The translations under genes were made by a program, and so were the position numbers. A stretch of DNA of 30,378 nucleotides. It comes from an uncultured Eubacterium sp. (lineage in GTDB: Bacteria > Bacillota > Clostridia > Lachnospirales > CAG-274). A model generated the notes under the pieces. That model was given only the letters and a program-made list of their open reading frames with translations. It had not been told where the DNA came from and searched no databases. The DNA lies in the NCBI GenBank assembly GCA_900543365.1, contig UQRG01000006.1:1-30378 (forward strand), given 5' to 3'. Position 1 is the stretch's first letter, and the number at the start of each line of letters is the position of its first letter. Positions 1 through 7,074 of this stretch are shown here, piece by piece.

Positions 1-43
1 TAAAACCAGTTTCTAATTTGAAACTGGGTTTATCGACAATCTG

Positions 44-73
44 AAAGCAGCTGATCGTTAGCTGCTTTTTTCT
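44..73 (+). terminator. Rho-independent terminator of an upstream gene
   Basis: AAAGCAGCT (44-52) pairs with AGCTGCTTT (60-68) around a 7-base loop and runs into a T-rich stretch. It precedes the promoter at 91, so it most likely ends a gene lying before the window. A second inverted repeat (2-13 with 20-31, one mismatch) lies just upstream but has no T-tract. Confidence 0.75.
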
Positions 74-90
74 ATTTTATATAAAAATTA

Positions 91-119
91 TTGACAATTA
101 TGTTAATATACCGTAAAAT
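91..119 (+). promoter_or_regulatory. Sigma-A type promoter of the ABC importer operon
   Basis: TTGACA (91-96) and TAAAAT (114-119) are separated by exactly 17 bases. This is a near-consensus vegetative promoter about 60 bases before the lipoprotein start. The leader that follows contains inverted repeats that could be an operator or an RNA hairpin. Confidence 0.8.
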
Positions 120-120
120 T

Positions 121-164
121 ATAGGTATCTAGGGTAGTATACCCAATTAAATGCCTATAGGTAT
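121..164 (+). promoter_or_regulatory. Inverted-repeat leader upstream of the ABC importer
   Basis: ATAGGTAT (121-128) can pair with ATGCCTAT (151-158) through one G-U pair, enclosing a smaller GGGTA/TACCC inverted repeat (132-136 with 140-144). ATAGGTAT recurs at 157-164, so 151-164 is itself a 14-base near-palindrome. The element lies between the promoter and the AAGGAGG ribosome binding site (165-171). It could bind a repressor as DNA or fold as RNA. No known leader class was recognised. Confidence 0.45.
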
Positions 165-179
165 AAGGAGGAATTTTTT

Positions 180-1214
180 ATGAAGAAACTTTTGTCAATG
201 TTAGCTATAACAGCATTATCGGCTATGATGTTTGTTGGTTGTGGCTCAACTGCTGACAGTGCAAACAAAACAGACAATTCCAAATCAAGTGTAGAGGGTA
301 CAGCTATGGATACACCTGTTGATATTGGAATTATTCAGCTTACTGAACATCCAGCTCTTGATTCATCAAAAGAGGGATTTATTGCTGCTCTTTCTCAGGC
401 AGGATATAAAGATGGTGATAAGGTTAATATTGAAGTTCAGAATGCTCAGGGTGACCAGTCAAATTTAAAAACTATTTCACAGAAATTTGTTTCTGATGGT
501 AAGGATTTAATTTTAGCTATTGCCACACCTTCAGCACAAGCTATAGCAACAGAAACTAAGGATATTCCTATTTTAGTTACTGCTGTTACTGACCCGGCTG
601 AATCAGGACTTGTTGAATCTAATGACAAACCTAACTGTAATGTTTCAGGAACATCTGACCTTACTCCTGTTAATGACCAGATTAGCTTACTTACATCACT
701 TTTACCAGATACTAAGAAGATTACTATTATGTATTGTTCCGGTGAGCAGAACTCACTTATTCAAGCTGATATGGCTGAGGAGGCTGCTAAGGCTTTAGGT
801 CTTGAAGTTGAAAGAAAGACTGTTACATCAACTAACGATGTTGCTCAGGTTACTCAGTCTGTTATTGGTACTTGTGATGCTGTTTATATTCCTACAGATA
901 ATGTACTTGCATCAAGTATGCCTTTAGTTACAAGTATTACAAACCCTGCAGGCTTACCTGTTATTGTTGGTGAAACTGGTATGGTTAATGGTGGTGGACT
1001 TGCTTCTGTTGCTATTGATTATACAGAATTAGGTAAACTTACTGGTAATATGGCAGTTCAGCTTATTGAGGGGGCTGATATTAAGACAATGCCTATTCAG
1101 TATACTAAAAATCCACAGCTTGTTATTAATGAAACTGCTGCTGCTGAGTTAGGTATTACTATTCCTGATGATATTAAGGCAAAATCAAAAGTTGTAAATA
1201 CAACTGCTGAGTAA
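180..1214 (+). CDS. ABC transporter substrate-binding lipoprotein, TrpX-like
   Basis: This 344-residue protein is the extracellular solute receptor of the importer encoded by the next two genes. The N-terminus is a lipoprotein signal: a Lys-Lys start, a hydrophobic core and a lipobox ending at Cys21 (F-V-G-C). A Ser/Thr/Asn-rich tether follows to about residue 45. The rest has the layout of the ABC_sub_bind (TrpX) periplasmic-binding family, with phrases such as DIGIIQLTEHPALD and a second lobe from about residue 170. Members of this family have been linked to tryptophan or tyrosine uptake in Firmicutes. That substrate is inferred from family only; nothing in this sequence proves it. The ATG is preceded by AAGGAGG at 8 bases. 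A hairpin downstream (1232-1260) may keep its transcript more abundant than the permease message, as is usual for binding proteins. Confidence 0.88.
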   Translation: MKKLLSMLAITALSAMMFVGCGSTADSANKTDNSKSSVEGTAMDTPVDIGIIQLTEHPALDSSKEGFIAALSQAGYKDGDKVNIEVQNAQGDQSNLKTISQKFVSDGKDLILAIATPSAQAIATETKDIPILVTAVTDPAESGLVESNDKPNCNVSGTSDLTPVNDQISLLTSLLPDTKKITIMYCSGEQNSLIQADMAEEAAKALGLEVERKTVTSTNDVAQVTQSVIGTCDAVYIPTDNVLASSMPLVTSITNPAGLPVIVGETGMVNGGGLASVAIDYTELGKLTGNMAVQLIEGADIKTMPIQYTKNPQLVINETAAAELGITIPDDIKAKSKVVNTTAE

Positions 1215-1231
1215 ATATAATTTTTTTAATA

Positions 1232-1270
1232 GGGTGCTTGATAAAAGTATGTAAGCACCCTTGAATTTTT
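1232..1270 (+). terminator. Intra-operon terminator/attenuator hairpin
   Basis: GGGTGCTT (1232-1239) pairs perfectly with AAGCACCC (1253-1260), followed by TTGAATTTTT. The T-tract is interrupted, so partial read-through into the permease gene is likely. This would give excess binding protein over membrane components. Confidence 0.65.
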
Positions 1271-1272
1271 AT

Positions 1273-1328
1273 AAATAGTATAGGCAAGAGATATTTTCTA
1301 AAATAATGATTTTTTGCCTATGCTATTT
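1273..1328 (+). other. Long hairpin between binding-protein and permease genes
   Basis: AAATAGTATAGGCAA (1273-1287) pairs with TTGCCTATGCTATTT (1314-1328) over 15 positions with a single G-U pair and a 26-base AT-rich loop. There is no T-tract after the 3' arm. It is therefore more likely an RNA-stabilising or processing hairpin than a terminator. It lies 15 bases before the permease ribosome binding site (AAGGAG, 1343-1348). Confidence 0.6.
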
Positions 1329-1358
1329 ACATACATTTAGATAAGGAGTTAATTAAAA

Positions 1359-2264
1359 ATGGAATTTATTATTGGTGCTGTTGCCCAAGGTCTTCTTTGG
1401 GCTGTTATGGCAATAGGTGTTTATATTACATATAGAATACTTGATATTGCTGATCTTACAGCAGAGGGTTGTTTTACTCTTGGAGCAGGTATTACTTGTA
1501 AACTTATTACAATTGGTCTAAATCCTTTTGTTTCAACACTTATTGCTCTTGTTGGTGGGCTTTTAGCTGGTCTTGTAACTGGTATTCTTCATACTAAACT
1601 TAAAATACCAGCACTTCTTGCAGGTATTCTTACTATGACTGGTTTATGGTCAATTAATTTAAGAGTTATGGGACAGGCCAATATACCTCTTTTAAGGAAA
1701 ACTACAATTATTACTATGCTTGAAGATTTAGGTATGGCTAAGAATTCTGCTGCAATTATTGCAGGACTTATACTTACTTTTGTTGTGATTATTTTTCTTT
1801 GGTGGTTTTTTAATACAGAACTTGGTTATTCATTAAGAGCCACAGGTAACAACAAAAATATGATTAGGGCAAATGGTGTAAATACTGACAATGCGACTAT
1901 TCTTGGTATTATGCTTGGTAATGGTCTTATTGCACTTTCGGCTTCTCTTGTATCACAGTTTAATAGCTTTGCAGATATTCAGATGGGTGTAGGTACTATT
2001 GTTATTGGTCTTGCATCAGTTATTATTGGTGAAGTAGTGTTTGGTAACAGAACTATACTTCGTTCACTTATTGCAGTTGCATTAGGCTCAGTTTTATACA
2101 GAATAATTATTGCTATTGTTTTAAAGTTAGGTTTAAAAGCAGACGATATGAAGCTTATTAGCTCAATATTACTTGCTGTTGCACTTTGTTTCCCAACTGT
2201 TAGAAATATTGCAACAAAGAATTTAAAGAACTCAGTTAAAAAGGGAGGCAGTGTAAATGCTTAA
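1359..2264 (+). CDS. ABC transporter permease, TrpY/LivH-like
   Basis: This 301-residue integral membrane protein forms the channel of the importer. It has about eight hydrophobic segments spread over the full length and belongs to the BPD_transp_2 (branched-chain amino acid/sugar-type) permease family. The segment near residues 150-185, ending ELGYSLRATGNNKNMIRANG, is the cytoplasmic loop typical of the family and thought to contact the ATPase. The gene begins 10 bases after AAGGAG and ends 8 bases inside the ATPase gene, so the two are translationally coupled. Family and context make it the partner of the lipoprotein at 180-1214. The transported amino acid is not determined by the sequence. 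Confidence 0.9.
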   Translation: MEFIIGAVAQGLLWAVMAIGVYITYRILDIADLTAEGCFTLGAGITCKLITIGLNPFVSTLIALVGGLLAGLVTGILHTKLKIPALLAGILTMTGLWSINLRVMGQANIPLLRKTTIITMLEDLGMAKNSAAIIAGLILTFVVIIFLWWFFNTELGYSLRATGNNKNMIRANGVNTDNATILGIMLGNGLIALSASLVSQFNSFADIQMGVGTIVIGLASVIIGEVVFGNRTILRSLIAVALGSVLYRIIIAIVLKLGLKADDMKLISSILLAVALCFPTVRNIATKNLKNSVKKGGSVNA

Positions 2265-3051
2265 ATTAATAGATGTTCATCAGAAATTTGAAATTGGAAC
2301 AGTAAATGAAAAACATGTATTACACGGCATTAATCTTAATGTTAATGAGGGTGACTTTATTACTATTATTGGTGGTAATGGTGCCGGCAAGTCAACTATG
2401 CTTAATGCTATTTCTGGTTCTAATGCTATTACAAGTGGTAAAATTATTATTGATGATATAGATTTAACAAAATCTCCTGAACATAAAAGAGCAAAATATA
2501 TTGGTAGAGTATTTCAGGATACAAGAATGGGTACAGCTTCTGACCTTTCTATTGAAGAAAATTTGGCAATTGCTTATAGACGAGGAAAGTCTAGGACATT
2601 AAGGTTTGGAATTACAAGAGAAGAAAAGGAAATGTATAAAAAAATACTTGCTGAGCTTGATTTAGGTCTTGATAAAAGATTAAAAGATAAAACCAGATAC
2701 CTTTCAGGCGGTCAAAGACAAGCTTTAACATTACTTATGGCAACTTTCCATCATCCAAAGCTTTTGCTTTTAGATGAGCATACAGCTGCTCTTGACCCTA
2801 AAACAGCTAAAAAGGTTCTTGACCTTACTGTTAAATTTGTAGGAGAAAATAACCTTACGGCTCTTATGGTAACTCATAATATGAAAGATGCCCTTAGAAT
2901 AGGCAATAGAATTATTATGCTTCATAAGGGTCAAATAATTCTTGATATATCAGGTGAAGAAAAGAAGAAACTTGATGTTCCAGACCTCCTTGCTATGTTT
3001 GAAAAGGCTAGTGGTGAGGAAATTAATAACGATAGAATGTTATTAAATTAG
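2257..3051 (+). CDS. ABC transporter ATP-binding protein, TrpZ-like
   Basis: This 264-residue cytoplasmic ATPase energises the importer. All motifs are intact: Walker A G-G-N-G-A-G-K-S at residues 39-46, Q-loop Gln87, signature LSGGQRQA at 149-156, Walker B LLLLDE at 169-174 and the switch His207. It overlaps the permease gene by 8 bases and has GGGAGG at 2243-2248 as ribosome binding site inside the permease end. It is the last gene of the operon and is followed by a strong terminator. The family resembles the ATPases paired with TrpX-type binding proteins and LivG-like proteins. Confidence 0.92.
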   Translation: MLKLIDVHQKFEIGTVNEKHVLHGINLNVNEGDFITIIGGNGAGKSTMLNAISGSNAITSGKIIIDDIDLTKSPEHKRAKYIGRVFQDTRMGTASDLSIEENLAIAYRRGKSRTLRFGITREEKEMYKKILAELDLGLDKRLKDKTRYLSGGQRQALTLLMATFHHPKLLLLDEHTAALDPKTAKKVLDLTVKFVGENNLTALMVTHNMKDALRIGNRIIMLHKGQIILDISGEEKKKLDVPDLLAMFEKASGEEINNDRMLLN

Positions 3052-3055
3052 TATA

Positions 3056-3106
3056 AATTAATGTTTATGAAAGAATATAATTCTCTCATAAACATTAATT
3101 TTTTTA
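3056..3106 (+). terminator. Terminator of the ABC importer operon
   Basis: A 15-base perfect stem (3056-3070 with 3086-3100) has further pairing inside the loop (AGAAT/ATTCT). It runs straight into seven or more T residues. It ends the three-gene operon just after the ATPase stop codon. Confidence 0.88.
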
Positions 3107-3203
3107 TTAAGAAACGTTGAACTATATTAATTATAAATTGTTTATTAATAATTGTTTATATTTAAGAATTATTTAAAAATTGTTTTTTCTTATGAATATT
3201 AAT

Positions 3204-4019
3204 TTACTTTCTAAAATTTCCTTGAATTTCTCTTACATCATTTACAATTACAAAAGCATTTTCATCAATATCTGCAACAATTTCTTTCAATTTATTTATT
3301 TCTCTAGTTGCCACAACAATAAGCAACATACCCTTATTTTCTTTTGTATACATACCCTTACAGTCTATATAAGTAGCACCTCTTGACAGTTGGGCTGTTA
3401 ATGTAAGACCTATAGCAGTACAGTTAGAGGATGTTATAAAAACAGCTTTAGCAAAGTCCAAACCCTCTAATACAATATTTATAGTCTTTCCCATTATATA
3501 TATTGCAACAATTGCATAAAGTGCAGGAGTAATACCAAGAGCAAATATACCTGTCACAACAATAATTATATCAAGTATAAGCATAAGTCTAGCTGTTGGA
3601 ATATGAGGGCGAAAATGGTGTAGTATTACAGCAAATAGGTCACTTCCACCAGTTGTTGTATTTCCTTTTAATACTAGTCCTACACCTGCACCGTTTAATA
3701 GTCCACCAAAAATAGAAGCAAGTATAATGTCAGTTTTTATTTCAGGTATAAAGGCTGTTATTTCTAACATAAATGATAATAATATTGTAGCTATAAGTGT
3801 ATCTCTTACAAATGCAAAGCCTTTTATTTTTATGGCAAATATAAATAGGGGAATGTTAACAAGTATATTTGTTAAAGAAAGAGGAATATTAAAAAGCTGT
3901 TTAAATATAATACCTATACCAGTTGCTCCTCCAATTACAATAGCATAAGGTTCTAAAAATTGAGTTAATGATATTGACATAATAAAAATACCTAATAGTA
4001 TAATTAACCATTTTTTCAT
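3204..4019 (-). CDS. YitT-family membrane protein (DUF161/DUF2179)
   Basis: This 271-residue membrane protein has no established biochemical function. The first ~200 residues form five or six hydrophobic helices with the family's glycine-rich repeats (IGGATGIGIIFK near 29-40; LKGNTTTGGSDLFA near 118-131). The last ~75 residues are a soluble DUF2179-type domain with the ATYIDCKGMYTKENKGML segment. Length and order match the YitT family widespread in Firmicutes. The ATG is preceded by AAGGAG (rc of 4026-4031) at 6 bases. It is a single gene on the minus strand between the importer and rpmH, where dnaA would lie in many relatives. Its own promoter was not obvious. Confidence 0.9.
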   Translation of the reverse strand: MKKWLIILLGIFIMSISLTQFLEPYAIVIGGATGIGIIFKQLFNIPLSLTNILVNIPLFIFAIKIKGFAFVRDTLIATILLSFMLEITAFIPEIKTDIILASIFGGLLNGAGVGLVLKGNTTTGGSDLFAVILHHFRPHIPTARLMLILDIIIVVTGIFALGITPALYAIVAIYIMGKTINIVLEGLDFAKAVFITSSNCTAIGLTLTAQLSRGATYIDCKGMYTKENKGMLLIVVATREINKLKEIVADIDENAFVIVNDVREIQGNFRK

Positions 4020-4119
4020 TATTTTCTCCTTATAAATATAATTCTTGTTTTAGTTTACCCATTAAAATTGTTCTTATTTTACAAATATGTATCAAAACAG
4101 GGAAATTTAAAAATTTTTC

Positions 4120-4148
4120 TTGACTAAATAGCAAATTTACACTATAAT
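4120..4148 (+). promoter_or_regulatory. Promoter of rpmH-rnpA
   Basis: TTGACT (4120-4125) and a consensus TATAAT (4143-4148) have 17-base spacing. The predicted start leaves a leader of roughly 55-60 bases before rpmH. This is one of the strongest promoters in the window, as expected for a ribosomal protein gene. Confidence 0.85.
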
Positions 4149-4212
4149 AGGACTAGTGCTTGATTTGACTTTAAGTAAAATATAAATTTGTTAATAAGGA
4201 GGTGCTTTGAAG

Positions 4213-4347
4213 ATGAAGATGACATACCAGCCAAAGAAGAGACAGAGAAGTAAGGTTCACGGTTTCAGAAAGAGAATGAGTACTGCTAACGGTAGAAAAG
4301 TAATACTTGCTAGACGTAAAAAAGGCAGAAAGGTTTTATCTGCATAA
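4213..4347 (+). CDS. rpmH: 50S ribosomal protein L34
   Basis: This 44-residue, very basic protein is a component of the large ribosomal subunit. It begins MKMTYQPKKRQR, carries HGFRKRMST in the middle and ends GRKVLSA, the invariant layout of bacterial L34. Its length is exactly typical. AAGGAGG (4196-4202) lies 10 bases before the chosen ATG; the second ATG at 4219 is too far and would cut the conserved start. It is followed by a terminator and then rnpA, the standard order. Unusually, the divergent neighbour is a YitT gene and not dnaA. Confidence 0.97.
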   Translation: MKMTYQPKKRQRSKVHGFRKRMSTANGRKVILARRKKGRKVLSA

Positions 4348-4350
4348 TTC

Positions 4351-4379
4351 AAAGCCCGCTTTTTAAGTGGGCTTTATTT
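4351..4379 (+). terminator. Terminator/attenuator between rpmH and rnpA
   Basis: AAAGCCCGCTT (4351-4361) pairs with AAGTGGGCTTT (4365-4375) through one G-U pair and a three-base loop, followed by ATTT. The T-tract is short, so some read-through into rnpA is likely. This suits the much higher need for L34 than for RnpA. Confidence 0.75.
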
Positions 4380-4458
4380 GTAGAATGTAATATATGGCAT
4401 AAATTGCTATATAGGTATTACCATTTAATACTAAGCTATAAAGCAGAGGGGGATAAAT

Positions 4459-4809
4459 ATGCTGTTTACACAATCCCTTAAAAAAAATTATCAGTTCAGA
4501 TATGTATATAACAGAGGTCGTTCTATAGCTAATAGATTACTTGTTATGTATTCAATTAAAAATGGAACAGTAGGCAACAGATATGGTATTTCTGTTAGTA
4601 AGAAAGTTGGTAATTCTGTTGTTAGAAGTAGAGTCACAAGACTTTTAAGAGAAAGTTATAGATTGTCTGAAGAAAATATTGTACAGGGCTATGACATTGT
4701 GGTTATAGCAAGAGGTTCGGCTAAAGATGCCAACTATAAAGAAATCGAAAGTGCATTATTGCATTTATTAAAGAAACAGAGATTACTAAAGTCGGATAAA
4801 AATGATTGA
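4459..4809 (+). CDS. rnpA: Ribonuclease P protein component
   Basis: This 116-residue basic protein assists the RNase P RNA in removing 5' leaders from tRNA precursors. The central RNR motif is present at residues 56-68 (R-S-R-V-T-R-L-L-R-E-S-Y-R), preceded by the conserved SVSKKVGNSVVR strand. An aromatic-rich N-terminal part (YQFRYVYNRG) matches the substrate-leader cleft. Length is typical. A G-rich AGAGGGGG site lies about 6 bases before the ATG. It sits between rpmH and yidD, as in most Firmicutes. Confidence 0.96.
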   Translation: MLFTQSLKKNYQFRYVYNRGRSIANRLLVMYSIKNGTVGNRYGISVSKKVGNSVVRSRVTRLLRESYRLSEENIVQGYDIVVIARGSAKDANYKEIESALLHLLKKQRLLKSDKND

Positions 4810-4849
4810 TATTTAGTTTTTAAATAAAAAAGAAGGTATTGATGTCATT

Positions 4850-5059
4850 GTGAAGAAAATAGCACTGTTTTTAATAGGCTTTTATAGAAAATATATTACG
4901 CCATTTACACCTAGGAGTTGTAGATTTGTTCCTACTTGCTCCGCCTATGCCTATGAGGCGATTGAGAAGTACGGCTGTTGGGAAGGTGGTTATTTGGCTG
5001 TAAGAAGATTATTGAAATGTCACCCATTTCATAAGGGTGGATATGATCCCGTACCATAA
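4850..5059 (+). CDS. yidD: Membrane protein insertion efficiency factor YidD
   Basis: This 69-residue protein has an amphipathic N-terminal helix (residues 1-19) and a cysteine-containing core, PRSCRFVPTCSAYA at 21-34, followed by HPFHKGGYDPVP at the C-terminus. This is the diagnostic YidD pattern. It aids YidC-dependent membrane insertion. The start is GTG at 4850. The nearby ATG at 4842 meets a stop after two codons, and AGAAGG (4831-4836) serves as a weak, rather distant ribosome binding site. It lies 14 bases before yidC. Confidence 0.93.
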   Translation: MKKIALFLIGFYRKYITPFTPRSCRFVPTCSAYAYEAIEKYGCWEGGYLAVRRLLKCHPFHKGGYDPVP

Positions 5060-5073
5060 AGGAGGATATAACA

Positions 5074-6120
5074 TTGTTGCTAAATTTATTAGCTGTTTCC
5101 AGAGATGTAATGAAAGATCCTGGTGTTATTGTTGGACCTATAGCTTGGATTTTAGGTCATGTTATTAACTTTTTCTTTAACATTATCTATAGTTTAGGTA
5201 TTCACAACAATTCACTTGGTATATCTATTATTTTGTTAACTATTTTTACTCGTTGTCTTTTAGTTCCACTTTCTTATAAGCAACAAAAGTCAATGTTTAA
5301 AATGCAGGCACTTTCGCCTGAACTTAAGAAAATTCAGGAAAAATATAAGGACAATAGGTCTGACCCTGAAATTCAGAGAAAGATGCAGATGGAAACACAA
5401 AAGCTTTACAGAGAAAATAATGTAAGTCCATTTAGTGGTTGTTTACCTATGATTATTCAGCTTCCTATTTTTCTTGGACTTTATCACGTAATGCAGAACC
5501 CATTTAAGTATATTGATGTTATTAATGATGTATACACTCAGTTATCAACTATTGTACTTACAGCAGCTCAGTCTAATTCTACTGTTACTGACCTTGTAAG
5601 CAATTTTGCAAACTTAGGCAAGATTACTAGTGGTGGTGTTGATGTTAATATATTTAATAGAATTATAAACATTTTAGGACCTAATGAAGTAGGTCAGTTA
5701 AAGACTGCTATTGCTTCTGCTGATTTTGATTCAGTATGTGCCGCTAAGGACTCTATTGAATACTTTATTGGTCTCAATCTTACGGAAACTGTAGGATATG
5801 CTTTAACTCCAAAGCTTATTATTCCTTTCCTTTCAGGTCTTACAACATTCCTTTCTTCTTGGTTAATGACTAGAAGAAATAATAATGTTCCTATTGACCC
5901 AGCTATGAAGTCACAGCAGAAAATTATGAATATTACTATGCCTTTAATGATGGCTTGGATTACTATATCACTTCCTGGTGGTATTGGTGTGTATTGGATT
6001 GTATCTAATATATTCCAGCTTTGCCAGCAGTTCTTCCTTAATAAACATTTTGAAAAGACTGGTGCAGCTAATGTAATTGTACCAAAGGAGAAGAAAAGTA
6101 AAAAAGGAGGCAGAAGATAA
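5074..6120 (+). CDS. yidC: Membrane protein insertase YidC/Oxa1
   Basis: This 348-residue insertase places newly made proteins in the cytoplasmic membrane, alone or with SecYEG. The five-helix Oxa1 core is visible. A first helix near 45-65 contains the conserved groove arginine in I-F-T-R-C-L-L-V-P-L-S. A charged cytoplasmic hairpin rich in Lys/Gln follows at about 70-115. The next helices begin with GCLPMIIQLPIFLGLYHVM, and two or three more lie between 250 and 330 after a longer external insertion (about 145-240). The tail is Lys/Arg-rich, as in ribosome-binding YidC forms. The start is TTG, 8 bases after AAAGGAGG (5058-5065). It overlaps jag by one base (TAATG). Confidence 0.95.
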   Translation: MLLNLLAVSRDVMKDPGVIVGPIAWILGHVINFFFNIIYSLGIHNNSLGISIILLTIFTRCLLVPLSYKQQKSMFKMQALSPELKKIQEKYKDNRSDPEIQRKMQMETQKLYRENNVSPFSGCLPMIIQLPIFLGLYHVMQNPFKYIDVINDVYTQLSTIVLTAAQSNSTVTDLVSNFANLGKITSGGVDVNIFNRIINILGPNEVGQLKTAIASADFDSVCAAKDSIEYFIGLNLTETVGYALTPKLIIPFLSGLTTFLSSWLMTRRNNNVPIDPAMKSQQKIMNITMPLMMAWITISLPGGIGVYWIVSNIFQLCQQFFLNKHFEKTGAANVIVPKEKKSKKGGRR

Positions 6121-7022
6121 TGAAGCAGATTGAAATGACAGGAAAGACTATTAATGAGGCTGTAGATAATGCTTGTACTAAATTAGGTGTTAGTATTCTT
6201 GATGTTGATTACAAGGTTATTGATGAGCCTACCAAGGGTTTTCTAGGTATTGGTGCTAAGCCTGCTAAAGTTCTTGTTACTGTTATTGGTAGTGATGAAC
6301 CAGAGATTAAGTCAGAACCTAATACAAAAGTAAATTCAGAGAATATGCCAGAGCCTAATACAAAAGTGAATCCAGAGGATATGCCAGAATCTAAGGTTGA
6401 AAAAATAAAAGCAGAGCCTAAGATAGAAAAAACTACTAATGTAGTTGTTGAAGAAAAAATTGAAGAAATAGTTGAAGTTTCTGATGAAGAACCTGTTGAA
6501 AATGAGTCTGTAAGAGCAAGTCTTACTGATGAAGATAAGAATAATATACTTGCTATTGCTACAGGCTTTTTAACTGAAGTTTTTGAACAAATGAATATGT
6601 CAGTTGAGTTAAATGCTTCATTTAAGGATAACAAGCATATTGTTATTGATATGAATGGTGATGATATGGGAACTATTATTGGTAAGAGAGGTCAAACTCT
6701 TGATAGTATCCAATATTTAACTAACCTTGTTGTAAACAAGGGTGAGTACCCTTATATGAATATTACTCTTGATACAGAGGATTATAGAGCTAAAAGACAA
6801 AAAACTCTTGAACAGCTTGCTTTTAATCTTGCAAAGAAGGCTAAACACAATAGAAGAAATATTACTCTTGAGCCTATGAATCCTTATGAAAGAAGAATTA
6901 TTCACGCAACACTTCAAAATGACAGATATGTTACTACATACAGTGAAGGTACAGAGCCTTACAGATATGTTGTAATTGCTTTAAAGAATAATTATTCAAG
7001 TAGAAGAAATTATAATAACTAA
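6120..7022 (+). CDS. jag: RNA-binding protein Jag/KhpB (Jag-N, KH, R3H)
   Basis: This 300-residue RNA-binding protein is linked in Firmicutes to cell elongation and division. Domain order is as follows. Jag-N spans about 1-55 (TGKTINEAVDNACTKLG, then PTKGFLGIGAKPAKV). An acidic, low-complexity linker covers about 56-140. A KH domain follows with G-K-R-G at 188-191 and LDSIQYLTNLVVN after it. A C-terminal R3H domain has NPYERRIIHATL from residue 254. The linker carries a 12-residue tandem duplication, EPNTKVN[S/P]E[N/D]MP, at 66-89, visible in DNA as 6315-6350 and 6351-6386. The start overlaps the yidC stop, and position after yidC is conserved in Firmicutes. Confidence 0.94.
   Translation: MKQIEMTGKTINEAVDNACTKLGVSILDVDYKVIDEPTKGFLGIGAKPAKVLVTVIGSDEPEIKSEPNTKVNSENMPEPNTKVNPEDMPESKVEKIKAEPKIEKTTNVVVEEKIEEIVEVSDEEPVENESVRASLTDEDKNNILAIATGFLTEVFEQMNMSVELNASFKDNKHIVIDMNGDDMGTIIGKRGQTLDSIQYLTNLVVNKGEYPYMNITLDTEDYRAKRQKTLEQLAFNLAKKAKHNRRNITLEPMNPYERRIIHATLQNDRYVTTYSEGTEPYRYVVIALKNNYSSRRNYNN
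6315..6386 (+). repeat. 36-bp tandem duplication inside jag
   Basis: Two adjacent 36-base units (6315-6350 and 6351-6386) differ at four positions. Each codes for a 12-residue unit, E-P-N-T-K-V-N-x-E-x-M-P, in the linker between Jag-N and KH. The frame is kept, so the change is a linker-length variation. Confidence 0.9.
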
Positions 7023-7032
7023 ATTAATTAAG

Positions 7033-7062
7033 GGCATAGGCTATAAAACCTGTGCCTTTTTT
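7033..7062 (+). terminator. Terminator running into the mnmE ribosome binding site
   Basis: GGCATAGG (7033-7040) pairs with CCTGTGCC (7049-7056) through one wobble pair and is followed by six T residues. GGAGG for mnmE begins within a base or two of the T-tract. It ends the rpmH-jag transcript or acts as an attenuator in front of mnmE. Confidence 0.75.
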
Positions 7063-7074
7063 GGAGGTTGAATT

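Noticed and set aside
2..31. Inverted repeat at the very start of the window as a riboswitch or second terminator
   Set aside because: The stem is good but no T-tract follows and the upstream sequence is missing, so no function can be argued.
4020..4212. Replication origin beside rpmH
   Set aside because: No cluster of DnaA boxes or AT-rich unwinding repeats was seen; dnaA is not adjacent.
6209..6634. 141-codon open frame on the minus strand across jag
   Set aside because: It is the complement of the repetitive acidic linker of jag. The Ser/Thr/Phe-rich product is what the reverse of such codons gives.
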